From assembly GCA_001313365.1 (NCBI GenBank), contig BBFS01000002.1, positions 1-64,000 of the forward strand: a stretch of 64,000 nt of DNA, given 5' to 3'. Made by a program: the position numbers and the translations under genes. This DNA is from Paenarthrobacter nitroguajacolicus JCM 14115. GTDB lineage: Bacteria > Actinomycetota > Actinomycetes > Actinomycetales > Micrococcaceae. The notes beneath the pieces are model-generated. The model did not search any database. It was not told the origin of the DNA and saw only the letters and a list, made by a program, of their open reading frames with translations. Shown one piece after another: positions 53,282 through 63,640 of the stretch (position 1 is the first letter of the stretch; each line of letters opens with the position of its first letter).

Positions 53282-53404
53282 CGCGTTCCTCTCCTTTGTT
53301 GGATTGTTCGGCTCCACTGCGGAGCTTGGTTGGTTTCAACGTTAAGAGCCTGCGGCGTTGGGCCGGCATGACAGGCAACGCCAAGTAGATGGGAAACTGC
53401 GCCA
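53282..53404 (-). promoter_or_regulatory. AraC-type promoter module E
   Basis: Half-sites TGGCG at 53404 and 53383 (21 bp apart) and TAACGT at 53344-53339 (39 bp). The distal half-site TGGCGCAGTTTCCC is identical over 13 bases to module A. The downstream leader differs from A-D (ACAAAGGAGAGGAACGCG before ATG). Lies beside the second AraC gene. Confidence 0.68.
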
Positions 53405-53439
53405 AACGTGGCAGCTTGTCTATTGACTGCCACTGGAGG

Positions 53440-53466
53440 TGCAAAGCTACTGACGTGACTTCACGA
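53440..53466 (+). promoter_or_regulatory. Box shared upstream of both AraC genes (copy 2)
   Basis: TGCAAAGCTACTGACGTGAC and following CTTCAC match the block at 50102-50128 and lie between module E and the second AraC gene. Confidence 0.45.
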
Positions 53467-53606
53467 GGCTTCTTGTACTCGGATTATCCGAAACGCATTC
53501 GAGCAGGAGCCCGTCCCTCCACAAAGACGAGGAGAACGATGCATCTCGGAACCGCTCCTGAACGTACTGAAACGCGCCAGCTGCCCGCGGCAGGGGGGTG
53601 GGAACG

Positions 53607-54665
53607 GTGAAAGGAGGAACGTATCAAACCCTGCGGGTACCAAACTTTAGCGTTCACATACTGCGTGGACTGCTGGAGGACGCAAACCTGGATTGGCAAT
53701 CGCCTTGGCGAATGCAGAAATAGACCCTGACGCTGTGAACCGCCCGGGAGGCACCATTCCAGCGAGGAAGGAGTTGGCTTTTCAACTTCAGTTTGTTGGT
53801 CTCACACGAGATCGTACTGATCTCTGGGTGCGGGCGGCGAACGCCTACTCGCTAGGCTCCTTTGGGGTTAGGGGCTTGGCCCTCGCTACTGCACCAACCA
53901 TCGAAGCCTGGGTGGAAGTTGCCAGTACCACTGACTACGGCCCTGCCCTGTTCGAGCTGGCGTCGCTAAGGACAGCGGAAGGGACCGTTACGGGAATGGA
54001 GTTCACCTACCCAGATGCCCCCGGAAGAGTTGATCCCCCTTCAGCGTTTACCGCGACCTCTGTTTCATCGCGCGCAATTTCAGCTGGCTCTTCGGCAGCC
54101 CTTTTCCCTTCACCCGAATTGACTTCCCCCTGGCCGAGGCATCACCGGAACTAACAGCAAATGTCCCCCCCTGCAATATCGACTGCGACGCCGAAACCCT
54201 GCGGCTGTGGTGGGACCCCCCCACAACCTCAACACAGGAGCTCCCCCCCTTCGGCAACGCGTTTCAGCATGCGTCATGGATCAAAGCGGATACCAGATTG
54301 TCGACACTCTCAGGCAACCGGGGACTGGCCCGACACCGTCGCGAAGGCAATAAGGACCGCTCCGGAACTTAACCGCAAGCTGGCAAATGTCGCCGCAACA
54401 CTTCGGGTCTCCCCCCCGGACCTTGCAGCGCAAGCTCGAGCTGACCGGGGACGACTTCGCCCAACTCCGGGACAAGACCCTGAGTGACCTTGCTGCCGAT
54501 TGGCTCTCGAATACAGATCTTTCGGTGGCGCTGATTTCCCGCAGGCTTGGCTACACGGAACCGGCCAGCTTCACCATCGCCTTTAAGCGGTGGAAGGGGG
54601 GGATGCCACCGACGGCCTACCGGGAAGCTTCCCATTACAAGAACAACGTCAGTCCCAGCGTTTAG
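53607..54665 (+). CDS. AraC-family regulator with arabinose-binding-type N domain, copy 2
   Basis: Close paralogue of copy 1 along its whole length: YQTLRVPNFSVH, ANAEIDPDAVNRPGGTIPAR, GVRGLALATAPTIEAWVEV, GMEFTYPDAPEE, and C-terminal LANVAATLRVSP, LELTGDDFAQLRDKTLSDL and ALISRRLGYTEPASFTIAFKRWK. GTG at 53607 is chosen because it aligns with copy 1. Breaks near 53699, 54022, 54165, 54220, 54292 and 54418, each at or near G/C runs. The two probably respond to the same or related inducers and bind the same sites. Confidence 0.83.
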
Positions 54666-54783
54666 ACCAGATGGGACCACCCTTCGAAAGCGCGACGTAC
54701 CTGGCGTACATTCCCAGGCATACGGCGTTGATTGCCGTGTCGGGTTGACGCCGCCCCCCCAACTTAACGTTGAAGCCTGCGCA

Positions 54784-54805
54784 AGCCCGGCAAAGATGCC
54801 GGGCT
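54784..54805 (+). terminator. Hairpin terminator
   Basis: AGCCCGGC (54784-54791) pairs with GCCGGGCT (54798-54805) across a six-base loop, then CTT. Positioned after the second AraC gene. Confidence 0.65.
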
Positions 54806-54950
54806 CTTCCGCCGGACAAAATGCATGGCGTCGGCGTCGGCGCCTCATCGAACCAATGATGAGCCCCGGCTCCTGCGGTCCTGTGCGCTATTGTCCGCGG
54901 TCAGGAACACCCCCAGCGGCTGCTGGGCGTCAAACAAAAGGTGGTCAAAG

Positions 54951-56404
54951 ATGACACAAGCTACATCGGTGGAGCCGCGCGCCAGCCGGAGCACACCAAT
55001 AATTTCCCTACTCCTGCTGAGCGGCATAACGCTCGATATCCAGTACGGGATCCTCGCTCCGCTCATCGGGGTGATCGCGACCGAATCAGGTCTAACGGGC
55101 TCGGAAATCGGCTGGGTCCTCAACGCGCTGATGATGGGCAGTGTAATCTCCGTCAGCCTGACCGCCCGTATGGGCGACATCTTCGGGCATCGCAAAGTTC
55201 TCATAGGCTCATCATCCTGGCACTGGTCGGATGCGCACTGGGTGCAACTGCCAACGGTTTCTGGCCCTTGGTCACGGGCCGGTTCCTCATGGGCCTCGCG
55301 GTCACGATTCCACTGAGCTGGGGGGGACTCCTGCGTCCGCGGGCTACCGCCCGGCAAATCCGGCTGGTCTCGCTGGTGCTCTCGACAGTTATGGCAATCT
55401 TCACACCGCTAGCACTTATTGCCGGCGGCCTCATCGTTGGAATGGGCCTGCGTGGGAGACCGTCTTCTGGGTGACTTTCGCTCTATACGGGGTGATGCTG
55501 CTCCTCGCCCTGAACTCACCCGAGACGCCCGCCACCGCCCGCGCCATAGTCCAGTTGGACTGGTTCGGTGCGCTCGGGCTGGGCCTGTGGGTCACAGCAC
55601 TCCTGATCGGTATTGCTGAAGGACCGGCCCAAGGCTGGACTTCACCTCTGGTACTCGGCGCATTCATCGTAAGTGCATTGACACTGGCTGCTTGGATCAT
55701 TCAGCAGCGCCGCACGCAGGAACCTTGGTGTCATTTCGCAACATGGATATCCGCCAGACGCTCATCGGCTATTCGGGAATTCTCCTGATCAGTCTCGTTG
55801 GACAGGGCATATTCCTCGTGCTGCCGGCATGGCTCCAGACTCCGGTGTCGTCCGGGTACGGGCAGGGCCTGTCCGCCCTCGACTCCTCGTACGTACTGCT
55901 TGCGATGATTCCAGGAGCAGGCCTGGGATACATCTGGACCCGATGGGGGGGCCTCCGGCAGTTGGGGCCGAAGACCGTCCTGGTCATTTCTGGATCCGCC
56001 GCGGTCGTTGTCTTCCTTGGGCTGGCCTTGGTCCACGGCCACATGTGCTGTCATGGCTGTGGGTGTTCCTGTACGCCCTCACAATCCTCAGCTGCCTGAC
56101 TACCGGATACACCCTCGTTGCGGCCGCAGGTCGCCAGGACAACATGGCCGTGACTGTTGGCATGCAGAACATCATCCAGTTCGTCGGAGCAATGATTGCC
56201 GTCGCGATCATCCTGAACGTCCTGGCTCCCGGCGCGGACGGGTTCATTCCGCAGGCGACTTTTGCCGGCATCTACATAGCCTCAGCCGTCATCATCGCGG
56301 TCTTCGTGATCATCTGGGCACTGCTGGCACCCAAGCGCATCACCGACCTGCATGCAGTGGACACAGAGACTGATCCAACGAAGGTCCATGTTCCAAGTCA
56401 CTAG
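54951..56404 (+). CDS. MFS exporter, DHA2-like
   Basis: About 480 aa with about 12-14 hydrophobic helices: IISLLLLSGITLDIQYGILAP, GLTGSEIGWVLNALMMGSVIS, LTARMGDIFGHRKVLIG (motif A), LVTGRFLMGLAVTIPLSW, then ETVFWVTFALYGVMLLLAL and SGILLISLVGQGIFLVLPAW. Start ATG at 54951 follows AAAGGTGG. Breaks near 55210, 55325, 55450, 55722, 55950 and 56045. May export a toxic intermediate or an unrelated drug. Divergence from typical QacA is noticeable in the second half. Confidence 0.8.
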
Positions 56405-56465
56405 GGGGGGGACCGTCAACTGACCCACGTGGCGTGTCTCCAGGGGGGGCGGGCCTATGGCACTT

Positions 56466-56506
56466 GGCCGGTGAGCAGTTCCGCAGTCCGGGGGCTCTCA
56501 CCGGCC
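56466..56506 (+). terminator. Hairpin after the MFS gene
   Basis: GGCCGGTGAG (56466-56475) pairs with CTCACCGGCC (56497-56506). The loop is 21 bases, so this is a moderate terminator candidate. Confidence 0.5.
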
Positions 56507-56579
56507 TCTGAGGCGTACGCACCCAGGGGGGGAACTTCCCCGGCGAGCGCTGAACAGCTACTAACAAACGGACAAGACA

Positions 56580-56810
56580 ATGACTTACCACAGGCAAGAC
56601 GATTGGTTCCCCCCCCTCGGGGGGGAATCAGTACAGATACGAATCCACGGACGGTTTGTCCGGACTGGAATCGTCGACTCCGTGACTGTCGACGACGAGA
56701 TCCTTTGGCTCGCGTCCGATGGCGTGAATCAGCGACAGCTCATCAGCAAGTCCGATGGATATGAGGTTTGGATGACTTACAAATGGGAGAGCGCCGGAGC
56801 CTCAGGCTGA
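56580..56810 (+). CDS. Small hypothetical protein (76 aa)
   Basis: MTYHRQDDWFPPLGGESVQI, then a mostly beta-strand pattern RIHGRFVRTGIVDSVTVDDE, ILWLASDGVNQRQLISKSDG and YEVWMTYKWES. Two C7/G7 runs inside suggest the first residues are slightly altered. The spacing and composition look like a real small beta-barrel-type protein but I recognise no family. Stands alone between the MFS and sugar-transport genes. Similar in size and isolation to the 49-aa protein at 53.2 kb, without sequence similarity. Confidence 0.5.
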   Translation: MTYHRQDDWFPPLGGESVQIRIHGRFVRTGIVDSVTVDDEILWLASDGVNQRQLISKSDGYEVWMTYKWESAGASG

Positions 56811-57156
56811 CTCCAAGTGTCAGTTTGTACGCGCCGAATCCCACACCTTGATTAGGGTTACACCCCTCTACACCGCTCACCCGATCCGGAGGTGTCGCTC
56901 CACCATGCCTTTCGAGAGACGGCGGAGATCTGCCGCAACCGCCCAAACACGCGTATTGCGAAAGCTAAAAACATAATATGCAAGTTTTCCTTGACGTGTG
57001 ACCTCAAACACAAGTAGCGTCGGCATGGCACCCACCAAGATCGCCAAGCAAAGAAGCTGGCGGTGAGTCACCCATCCGGCCGACAACGGCGTCGGCCGGA
57101 TGTATGGGAGACCGGGAACGCACGCTACCCACGTGCCAACAAACGCAAGGAGAAAA
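56811..57156. promoter_or_regulatory. Intergenic region upstream of the sugar-type ABC operon
   Basis: About 345 bp, with AT-richer patches (AAAAACATAATATGCAAGTT near 56970). GGCCGGATG...CATCCGGCC (57061-57101) forms an inverted repeat around CGACAACGGCGTCG and could be a terminator or operator. Presumably contains the promoter of the binding-protein genes. Confidence 0.4.
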
Positions 57157-58251
57157 ATGCGCACAATGAAGTCGCGAATGATGTTCACCGCCGTTTCGAC
57201 GGCGGCGCTCCTGGCCTTGGCTGCTTGCGCCGAAAGCGCAAGCAGCCAAGACCCCCCCGCCGACACTGTCGCGATCGACGTCGGCAATGACATGAAGATC
57301 AACCTGAAGACCAGCCCCAACCTCAAGGTCGCGGTTTTCCTTCCTGGTGTTGCCAATGCCTACGGGCAGGCCCAGGAGCTCGCCGCGAAAGAGACGGCCA
57401 AGGATCTCGGCATGGACATGACATTGTTCGACGGAGGCTATAACCCGAGTCAACAGCTCAACCAAATGCAGACAGCACTGGCGTCGGGGGGGGCTACGAC
57501 GCAGCGGTGGTGCAAGCGCTGGACGGAACGGTTGTTTGCAAAACGATCACCGAGGACTACCCGAAGGCCAACATTCTGGTGGTGAACAATGTCACGCCCC
57601 TGTGTGAGTACGGCATAAATCAGACCGGTAAGTCAGCGGACGAGGTCTGGGCGCCGGGCACCATGAACTTTGTCGGTAGCAACAACACGCGCGCATACAT
57701 CGATGGCTGGTTCTCCGCGGCAGCAAAAGCCAACCCGGGCAAGCAGAACGTCGTCGCGGTTCTCGGTCCGGCAGTTGCCGCCCAAACGCGGGTCATTGAA
57801 GTTGCTTTGGCAAAGTTCGCAAAGGACAACCCCCGACTACACGATCAACACCATCAATACCGACTACACGACTACTGGCACGTACAACCAGATGCAGACC
57901 CACCTACAAGGACATGCGGACACCACCCTCATCCTGTCCATGTACACGCCAGACATCTCACAAGGCGTCGTCAAGGCCGTAGAAGACGCCGGCCTTCTCG
58001 GAAAGGTCAACATTGTGGATCAGGGTTTCGGCAAGTTCTCAATCGACCAGATAGAGGCGGGAAATATCCAGTTCTCGACGCTCTTCTTCCCATACAACGG
58101 GATAAAGGTATCGCTGGAGGCCATTGCCGCAGCCCAACGCGGGGGGGATACCGGCCCCCCGTTTCGTGGATGACTCAGTGATTGGCGATGCAAAAAGCCA
58201 TTCACCATCACCAAAGAATCGATCTCCGAACTTCCGGCCGAACTGCGCTAA
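57157..58251 (+). CDS. Sugar-type ABC substrate-binding lipoprotein, tandem copy 1
   Basis: About 365 aa. Signal with lipobox ALLALAACAES, then mature LKVAVFLPGVANAYGQAQELAAKETAKDLG, MTLFDGGYNPSQQLNQMQTAL and the periplasmic binding protein family 1/4 fold typical of ribose or inositol receptors. ATG at 57157 after AAGGAG. Breaks near 57490, 57832, 58145 and 58190; the repaired tail is SPFTITKESISELPAELR. Strongly similar to copy 2. Cys residues in ALDGTVVCKTITEDY and VTPLCEYG are conserved between the copies and could form a disulfide. Confidence 0.85.
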
Positions 58252-58378
58252 CCCGCAAGACAACAGCAACAGCAACAGCGCAAGACATCCAGATCGCAAA
58301 GCAAAGAAGCTCCGCGACACATCACATGCAGGCCGGCCGCCCAAGGCGCCGGAACGAGGCAACCCAGGAGAAATTATT

Positions 58379-59479
58379 ATGCGTACAACCAAGTCGCGGG
58401 CCATGCTGGCCGCGGGATCCACGGCAATGCTGATCGCTTTAGCCGGTTGCGGTGGAAGCACCAGCGATAACCCAGGCAATCAAGGTCCGGCAGGGACGGT
58501 CGCAGTCGATGTCGGCAACGACATGACAGTGAACCTGAAGACCGGCCCCGGCCTCAAGGTCGCCGTTTTTATTCCAGGTGTAGCCAATGAGTTTGGTATC
58601 GAACAGGAACGGGCAGCCAAGGAGACCGCCACCGAACTCGGCATGGACATGACCTTGTTTGACGCAGGCTATGACCCGAACAAGCAACTGAACCAGATGC
58701 AGACAGCCATGACCTCCGGAAACTTCGACGCAGCAGTAGTAATGGCCCTGGACGGCGTCATGTCCTGCAAGCTGTTGACCAATGATTTCGCCAAGGCCAA
58801 TATCCTCACGTCGATTTCAGGCTCACCCCTGTGCGACGACGGCGCAAACAAAGCCGGCAAAACCGTTGATGAAGTCTGGGCCCCGGGCACCTTGAATTTC
58901 GTGGGCAGCAACACCACCCGCGATTACGTCGACGGATGGTTGGCGGCCACGGCAAAGGCAAACCCAGGTAAGCAGAAAGTAGTTGCCGTTCTAGGACCTG
59001 CGGTCAATACCCAGACCCGTGTCACAGAAGCCGCGATGGCAAAGCTCGCCGCCGACAACACCGGTTATTCAATTGACACGATCTACACCGACTGGACAAC
59101 AACCGACGCGTACAACAAAACCCAGACCTACCTGCAGGGCCACCCGGACACCACGCTCATCCTGTCTGCATCATCGCCCGACCTCACCCAAGGCGTCATT
59201 CAGGCTGAAAAAGACGCTGGTCTTTCGGAGAAGATCCACGTTGCGGACGTCGGATTCGGCAAATTCCAGATCCAACAACTGGAAGCCGGCAGCGTTCAAC
59301 TTTCCACGATGCTCTTCCCGTACAACCAAATGAAGGCAAACCTCAACTCCATCGCCGCCGCGCAGCGAGGGGGGGACTCCGGCACACGCTTTGTGGACGA
59401 CTCGGTCATAGGCACTGCAAAGAATCCCTTTGTGGTCACGAAGGACACGATCACAGAACTGCCCTCCGAACTGCGCTAG
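58379..59479 (+). CDS. Sugar-type ABC substrate-binding lipoprotein, tandem copy 2
   Basis: Intact, uninterrupted 366-aa paralogue of copy 1 with lipobox LIALAGCGG. LKVAVFIPGVANEFGIEQER, MTLFDAGYDPNKQLNQMQTAM, DEVWAPGTLNFVGSNTTRDY and VVAVLGPAVNTQTRVTEAAM parallel copy 1 closely. CAGGAG precedes the ATG. Paired Cys (VMSCKLL, SPLCDDG) kept. The duplication suggests two related ligands share one ATPase and permease, or that affinity differs. One of few unbroken genes here, because it contains only one G7 run (in frame). Confidence 0.9.
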   Translation: MRTTKSRAMLAAGSTAMLIALAGCGGSTSDNPGNQGPAGTVAVDVGNDMTVNLKTGPGLKVAVFIPGVANEFGIEQERAAKETATELGMDMTLFDAGYDPNKQLNQMQTAMTSGNFDAAVVMALDGVMSCKLLTNDFAKANILTSISGSPLCDDGANKAGKTVDEVWAPGTLNFVGSNTTRDYVDGWLAATAKANPGKQKVVAVLGPAVNTQTRVTEAAMAKLAADNTGYSIDTIYTDWTTTDAYNKTQTYLQGHPDTTLILSASSPDLTQGVIQAEKDAGLSEKIHVADVGFGKFQIQQLEAGSVQLSTMLFPYNQMKANLNSIAAAQRGGDSGTRFVDDSVIGTAKNPFVVTKDTITELPSELR

Positions 59480-59559
59480 CGCCACAATTCTCCCAGCAAA
59501 GAGCTGGGGTGATGTTCCCTCGAACGTCGCCCCAGCCCGCTTAGAAAGAAGAACAGGCC

Positions 59560-61143
59560 ATGGAGCTTCGCAATCGGAACCGGTTATCGCTGTCGCGCTC
59601 AAAGCGGTATCGAAGACCTACGGGGCCACCCGCGCATTGATCGACGTGGACGTAGCAATCCACGAAGGAACAGTCCACGCTCTGATCGGCGAAAACGGAG
59701 CAGGCAAGTCAACTGCACTGGGATCGATCGCCGGACGAGTCGACTTTGACGGTGGCGTCCTCGAAGTCTTCGGTGAACCGCTTGAATCGGGAAACCTGCG
59801 CGCTGCACGCCGAAGCGGCATCTCGGCCATCTACCAGGAACTCACGATCATCCCGCATCTGGATGCAGCAGCGAACGTATTCCTGGGATCTGTCCTGTCC
59901 CGCTTCGGCGTCCTTTCCGCCAGCGAAATGCGCCGTAGGTACGTCCAACTGTGCGCCCAGTTGGAGGTCGGGGGGGTGGTTCCGGCCGGCGTACCTGCGG
60001 GCACCCTTTCGGTGGCCGAGCAGCAGTTGCTTGAGATCATGCGCTCTCTCGTGGTCGATCCTCGAGTCATCCTTTTCGATGAGCCAAGCGCGTCGTTGGC
60101 CGTCGAGGAACGTGAGGCGCTCTACAAAGCAATCGAAGGGCTACGCAAGCGCGGCGTCACCATCGTGATCGTGAGCCACAACTTCGACGAAATCGAAAGG
60201 CTCGCCGACAGGGTCACAGTTTTCCGGAATGGTCGGGCCATCGTTACGAGCGCGCGAGGGGGGGAACTTACCCGGGCCGAGCTCGTGCGCGCTATGCTCG
60301 GCGAGCAGCGTGGCGATCAGACACTTGGTCGGGTACTCATGGATAAGCCCGTGGAAATTCACTCGAGACCCGTTGACTCGAACGCCTCCCCCCCGATTCT
60401 TGAAGTGGTTGGGCTCACCGTTCCAGGTGTCATCGAGAACATCGATCTGGAAGTGAAACCCGGGGGGGAAATCCTCGGCATTGCCGGTCTCGTAGGTTCG
60501 GGCCGATCAGCATTACTGCGTGCAATCGCCGGCGCGAACCCACCGCCCGGGGAACAATTCGTCTCTCCGGCGACGAGCAGGCTTGGCCGCGAACAGTGCG
60601 GGCAGCGCGCAAGCTCGGGATCGGGTTGATACCCGAGGACCGCAAGGGAGAAGGTCTCGTCTTGCTCCGCAGCGCCGCGGACAACATCGCTCTCTCCAAT
60701 CTGGGCGCAGCCTCATCCGGGGGGGCGTGATCCGGCGGAGCAAACTCCGTGCAATGGTCGCCGCAGCTTCCTCAACGCTGAACTTCCCTACCGCCCGGCT
60801 CGGAGAACGCAGCGACAGGTTCTCCGGCGGCAACCAACAAAAGCTGCTGATGGCACGCTGGCTTTATGACCGTCCGCGGGTACTCCTCGCCGACGAGCCC
60901 ACGCGCGGCATCGATATCGGCGCGAAAGGCGAGCTTCTCGAAAGTTTGCGCAAAATGGCCGACGAAGGGGGGGTCGGCGTCGTCGTGGTCTCTTCAGAAC
61001 TCGAGGAAGTGCTGGCGGTTTCCGATCGGGTACTGGTCGTTGCCAAAGGCCAAAGTATGGGCCTCATTGAGCGAACCGAAGATCAACAGATCGCTATGGA
61101 AGACGTATTAAACGCTGCATTTGGATTGAAGGAGATCGCATGA
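59560..61143 (+). CDS. Sugar ABC transporter ATP-binding protein (RbsA/MglA type, two domains)
   Basis: About 525 aa. Domain 1: VALKAVSKTYGATRAL, Walker A GENGAGKST, SAIYQELTIIPHL, signature LSVAEQQLLEIMRSL, VILFDEPSASL and IVSHNFDEIERLADR. Domain 2: LEVVGLTVPGVIENI, degenerate Walker A GLVGSGRSAL, LIPEDRKGEGLVL, FSGGNQQKLLMARWL and LLADEPTRGIDIGAKG. The start is uncertain: ATG at 59560 is one base out of frame. Breaks near 59562, 60553 and 60715. Powers uptake of the ligand(s) of the tandem binding proteins. Confidence 0.86.
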
Positions 61144-62151
61144 GCGCCACCATCGACAGGGACGTCACCGTTGCTCCAAACGTGCCGGGAAAGAAGGGAA
61201 TCAATCTAAGGGAGCGGGCTGCGAGCCTGGGGGGGATGGTCTGGGTGCTCGTCATCCTCGTCATTACTGCGGTCATTCTAAATCCGCGCTTCCTCAACCC
61301 CCGGGAACCTGGTCAACATCCTGACCCAGAACGCTCCGGTTGGCATCATCGCCGTAGGGATGACGTTCATCATCATCGCCGGAGGGTTCGATCTTTCGGT
61401 GGCCGCCGTACTGGCAATAGGTGGAGTTTCCTACGCGACTCTGTCCCACATGATGCCCGCGGGGCTGGCGATACTCATCACCTTGGCGATCGGGTTCCTT
61501 CTAGGCCTGATCAACGCCCTCCTCATCACGAAAGCGAAGGTCAATGCGTTCATCGCAACTCTTGCGACTGCCTCATTATTCAGCGGCCTGACCTTGCTGT
61601 TCACCAACTCCAAACCAGTCCCCATGGCCGCAGGAGGCTACGACTTTCTCTCGGACCAGGACTTCCTGGGAGCCCCGCTTTCTGTCTGGCTGCTCGCGAT
61701 CCTCGTCGCAGCAGGATGGTTCGCTCTTTCCAAGACTGTGTATGGCCGGGGGGGAATTTACGCGATCGGCGGCAATAATGAAGCCTCACGACTGGCCGGA
61801 CTGCCCGTGATCTCACTTCGGGCAAGTACCTACGTACTGACGGCGATGCTGGCGGCTGGCGGGAATCGTCCTGGGCTCGGTCATCGGCGTCGGACAGCCA
61901 GGCGTGGCCGTCGGCGTCACACTCAACTCGATCGCGATCGTCATCATCGGCGGTACTTCATTACTCGGCGGAGAAGGCGCCATGTGGCGAACCCTCGTTG
62001 GCATCCTGATCTTTGGAACTATCAACAACGTCTTCGACATCCTGGCCTTTCCACAGGCGACTCAAGAGGTAGCCTCGGTGTGATCGTGCTCGCAGCCGTA
62101 TCACTGGACGCCTATACACGGTCACGGAAGCGGTCAGGGGGGGAAGCCTGA
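61140..62151 (+). CDS. Sugar ABC transporter permease (RbsC type)
   Basis: About 335 aa. N-terminal polar stretch, helix MVWVLVILVITAVILNPRFL, the family signature GMTFIIIAGGFDLSVAAVLAIGG, LINALLITKAKVNAFIATLA, YAIGGNNEASRLAGLPV and GGTSLLGGEGAMWRTLVG. ATG overlaps the ATPase stop (ATGA). Breaks near 61305 (N-terminal helix end), 61859 and 62078. The membrane component for the preceding ATPase. Confidence 0.86.
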
Positions 62152-62206
62152 CCCGTCTCGTCAACGGCATCTGCTGAAGAATCCACATGAAAGAAGGACG
62201 ATCAAT

Positions 62207-62971
62207 ATGTCTCGATTGGCCGGCAAGACCGCCATCATCACGGGTGCAGCCAGCGGAATGGGACTATCTGCCTCAAGCTGTTCGTGTCCGAGGGGGGGCG
62301 CGGGTTGTGGCGACCGACATCTCCACGGAGGCACTCCAACAGGCGGTCGAAGAAGTCACCGGAAACGGCGGCGAGGCCATCGCCCGCACGCACGATGTTT
62401 CCTCTGCTGAAGACTGGAAACGTGTAGTTGACGACGTACTCGCCGAATGGGGCACGGTTGACATCCTCATCAACAATGCGGGCATTGCCATGGCAAAGGG
62501 CGTTCTCGAGGCCGAGATTGAGGATTGGAATAAGGTGATGGCCATCAACGTCACCGGACCTTGGCTCGGAATGAAGCATGTCATTCCGGTGATGCAGGCC
62601 GCTGGCCGCGGCTCCATAGTGAACGTGTCATCCATCGCCGGGATGGTCGGCGGCGCATCCGACGGTGGCAGCGCTGCGTACTCCGCGTCAAAAGGGGGCC
62701 GTCCGCTCCCTGACAAAACACACTGCCCAGTGGTTTGCCAAGGACAACATCCGGGTAAATTCGGTGCATCCAGGTCCCATCGACACCGGCATGACCCGTA
62801 GCTACGGGCTCACGAAGGAATCACTGGCCAACCCTGGAACTGTTCCTTTGCCGCCCCCACGCCGGTGAGGCTTCGGACATCGCTTACGGCATGCTCTACC
62901 TGGCATCGGATGAGGCAAAGTTCATCACCGGTACTGAGCTGGTTATCGATGGCGGATTCATCTCACACTGA
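62207..62971 (+). CDS. SDR dehydrogenase (3-oxoacyl reductase-like)
   Basis: About 250 aa: AIITGAASGMGLS, GARVVATDISTEALQQAVEEV, ILINNAGIAMAKGVLEAE, SIVNVSSIAGM...SAAYSASKG (Ser-Tyr-Lys), DNIRVNSVHPGPIDTGMT and ELVIDGGFISH. ATG at 62207. Breaks near 62270-62295, 62695 and 62855. Follows the permease by 55 bp, so it may oxidise the imported polyol or sugar. Confidence 0.83.
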
Positions 62972-63103
62972 TGACGCAACAGCGTCCTTGAGCTATCAAG
63001 TGCAGCACGCAGTGCTAATCCATACCTGACGCTCCTGCCGCCGGGCAGGGTCCGTGGGGGGGCCGGAGACAGGTTGGTCGTGCTCCCCCCCACAGCTTTT
63101 CGG

Positions 63104-63136
63104 GGGGGCTCCTGAACCACTGGTTCAGGAGCCCCC
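63104..63136. terminator. Bidirectional hairpin terminator
   Basis: GGGGGCTCCTGAACCA (63104-63119) pairs perfectly with 63121-63136. Lies between the SDR gene and the convergent Dabb gene, so it can end both. Confidence 0.85.
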
Positions 63137-63146
63137 GCCCATTGCC

Positions 63147-63442
63147 TCAAATTTCGAGATCGAGGATTGCGATGTCGGCACGCTCGCGGAACTCAAGGAT
63201 GAACAAAGCCACGTCCATATGAGTGGCGTCTGTCGAGAACGCCTCGAGGGCGGCGCGGTCTTCGAGTTCGGCGACGAGGCCGAAATCAAAGTTGCCCTGG
63301 ACCCCGACGTCGATGCCTGCCCTTAGTGACCGCAGGCCGGGGGGATCACACCGACGAGTGCTTCGAGGCGATCAACCGCCTCCTGCAGGCGCTCCGGCGG
63401 TGTGCCTTCGACAACGCGGAACAATACGATATGTCGGATCAA
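63147..63442 (-). CDS. Dabb-domain (stress-responsive A/B barrel) protein
   Basis: About 98 aa: RHIVLFRVVEGTPPERLQEA, LEALVGVIPPGLRSLRAGID, FDFGLVAELEDRAALEAF and HMDVALFILEFRERADIAI, the compact dimeric alpha/beta barrel of PF07876. TTG start at 63442 with GGAGAG five bases upstream. Break at G6 near 63344. Small members act as cyclases or unknown stress proteins. Confidence 0.75.
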
Positions 63443-63640
63443 AATGTCTCTCCTACTGAGCGGCGCAAAAGCCGATCATGGTGTTGGCGTGGGTGTCGGT
63501 CACGAGCCGCGGTTCCTCGCCTTCATCGAGGCAACAAGGACAGAGTGGCCGCTTCTTTGTTTCATCCGCCTTACACGAATGTGGTGATGATGACTGCCCA
63601 GCCGGCCAGTAGCCCCACGATGTTCGCCGTCTGGTAGTTG
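63443..63640. other. Short interval without a recognised gene
   Basis: About 200 bp between the Dabb start and the 3' end of the NADP-oxidoreductase gene. Presumably the Dabb promoter; no operator or RNA structure recognised. Confidence 0.35.
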
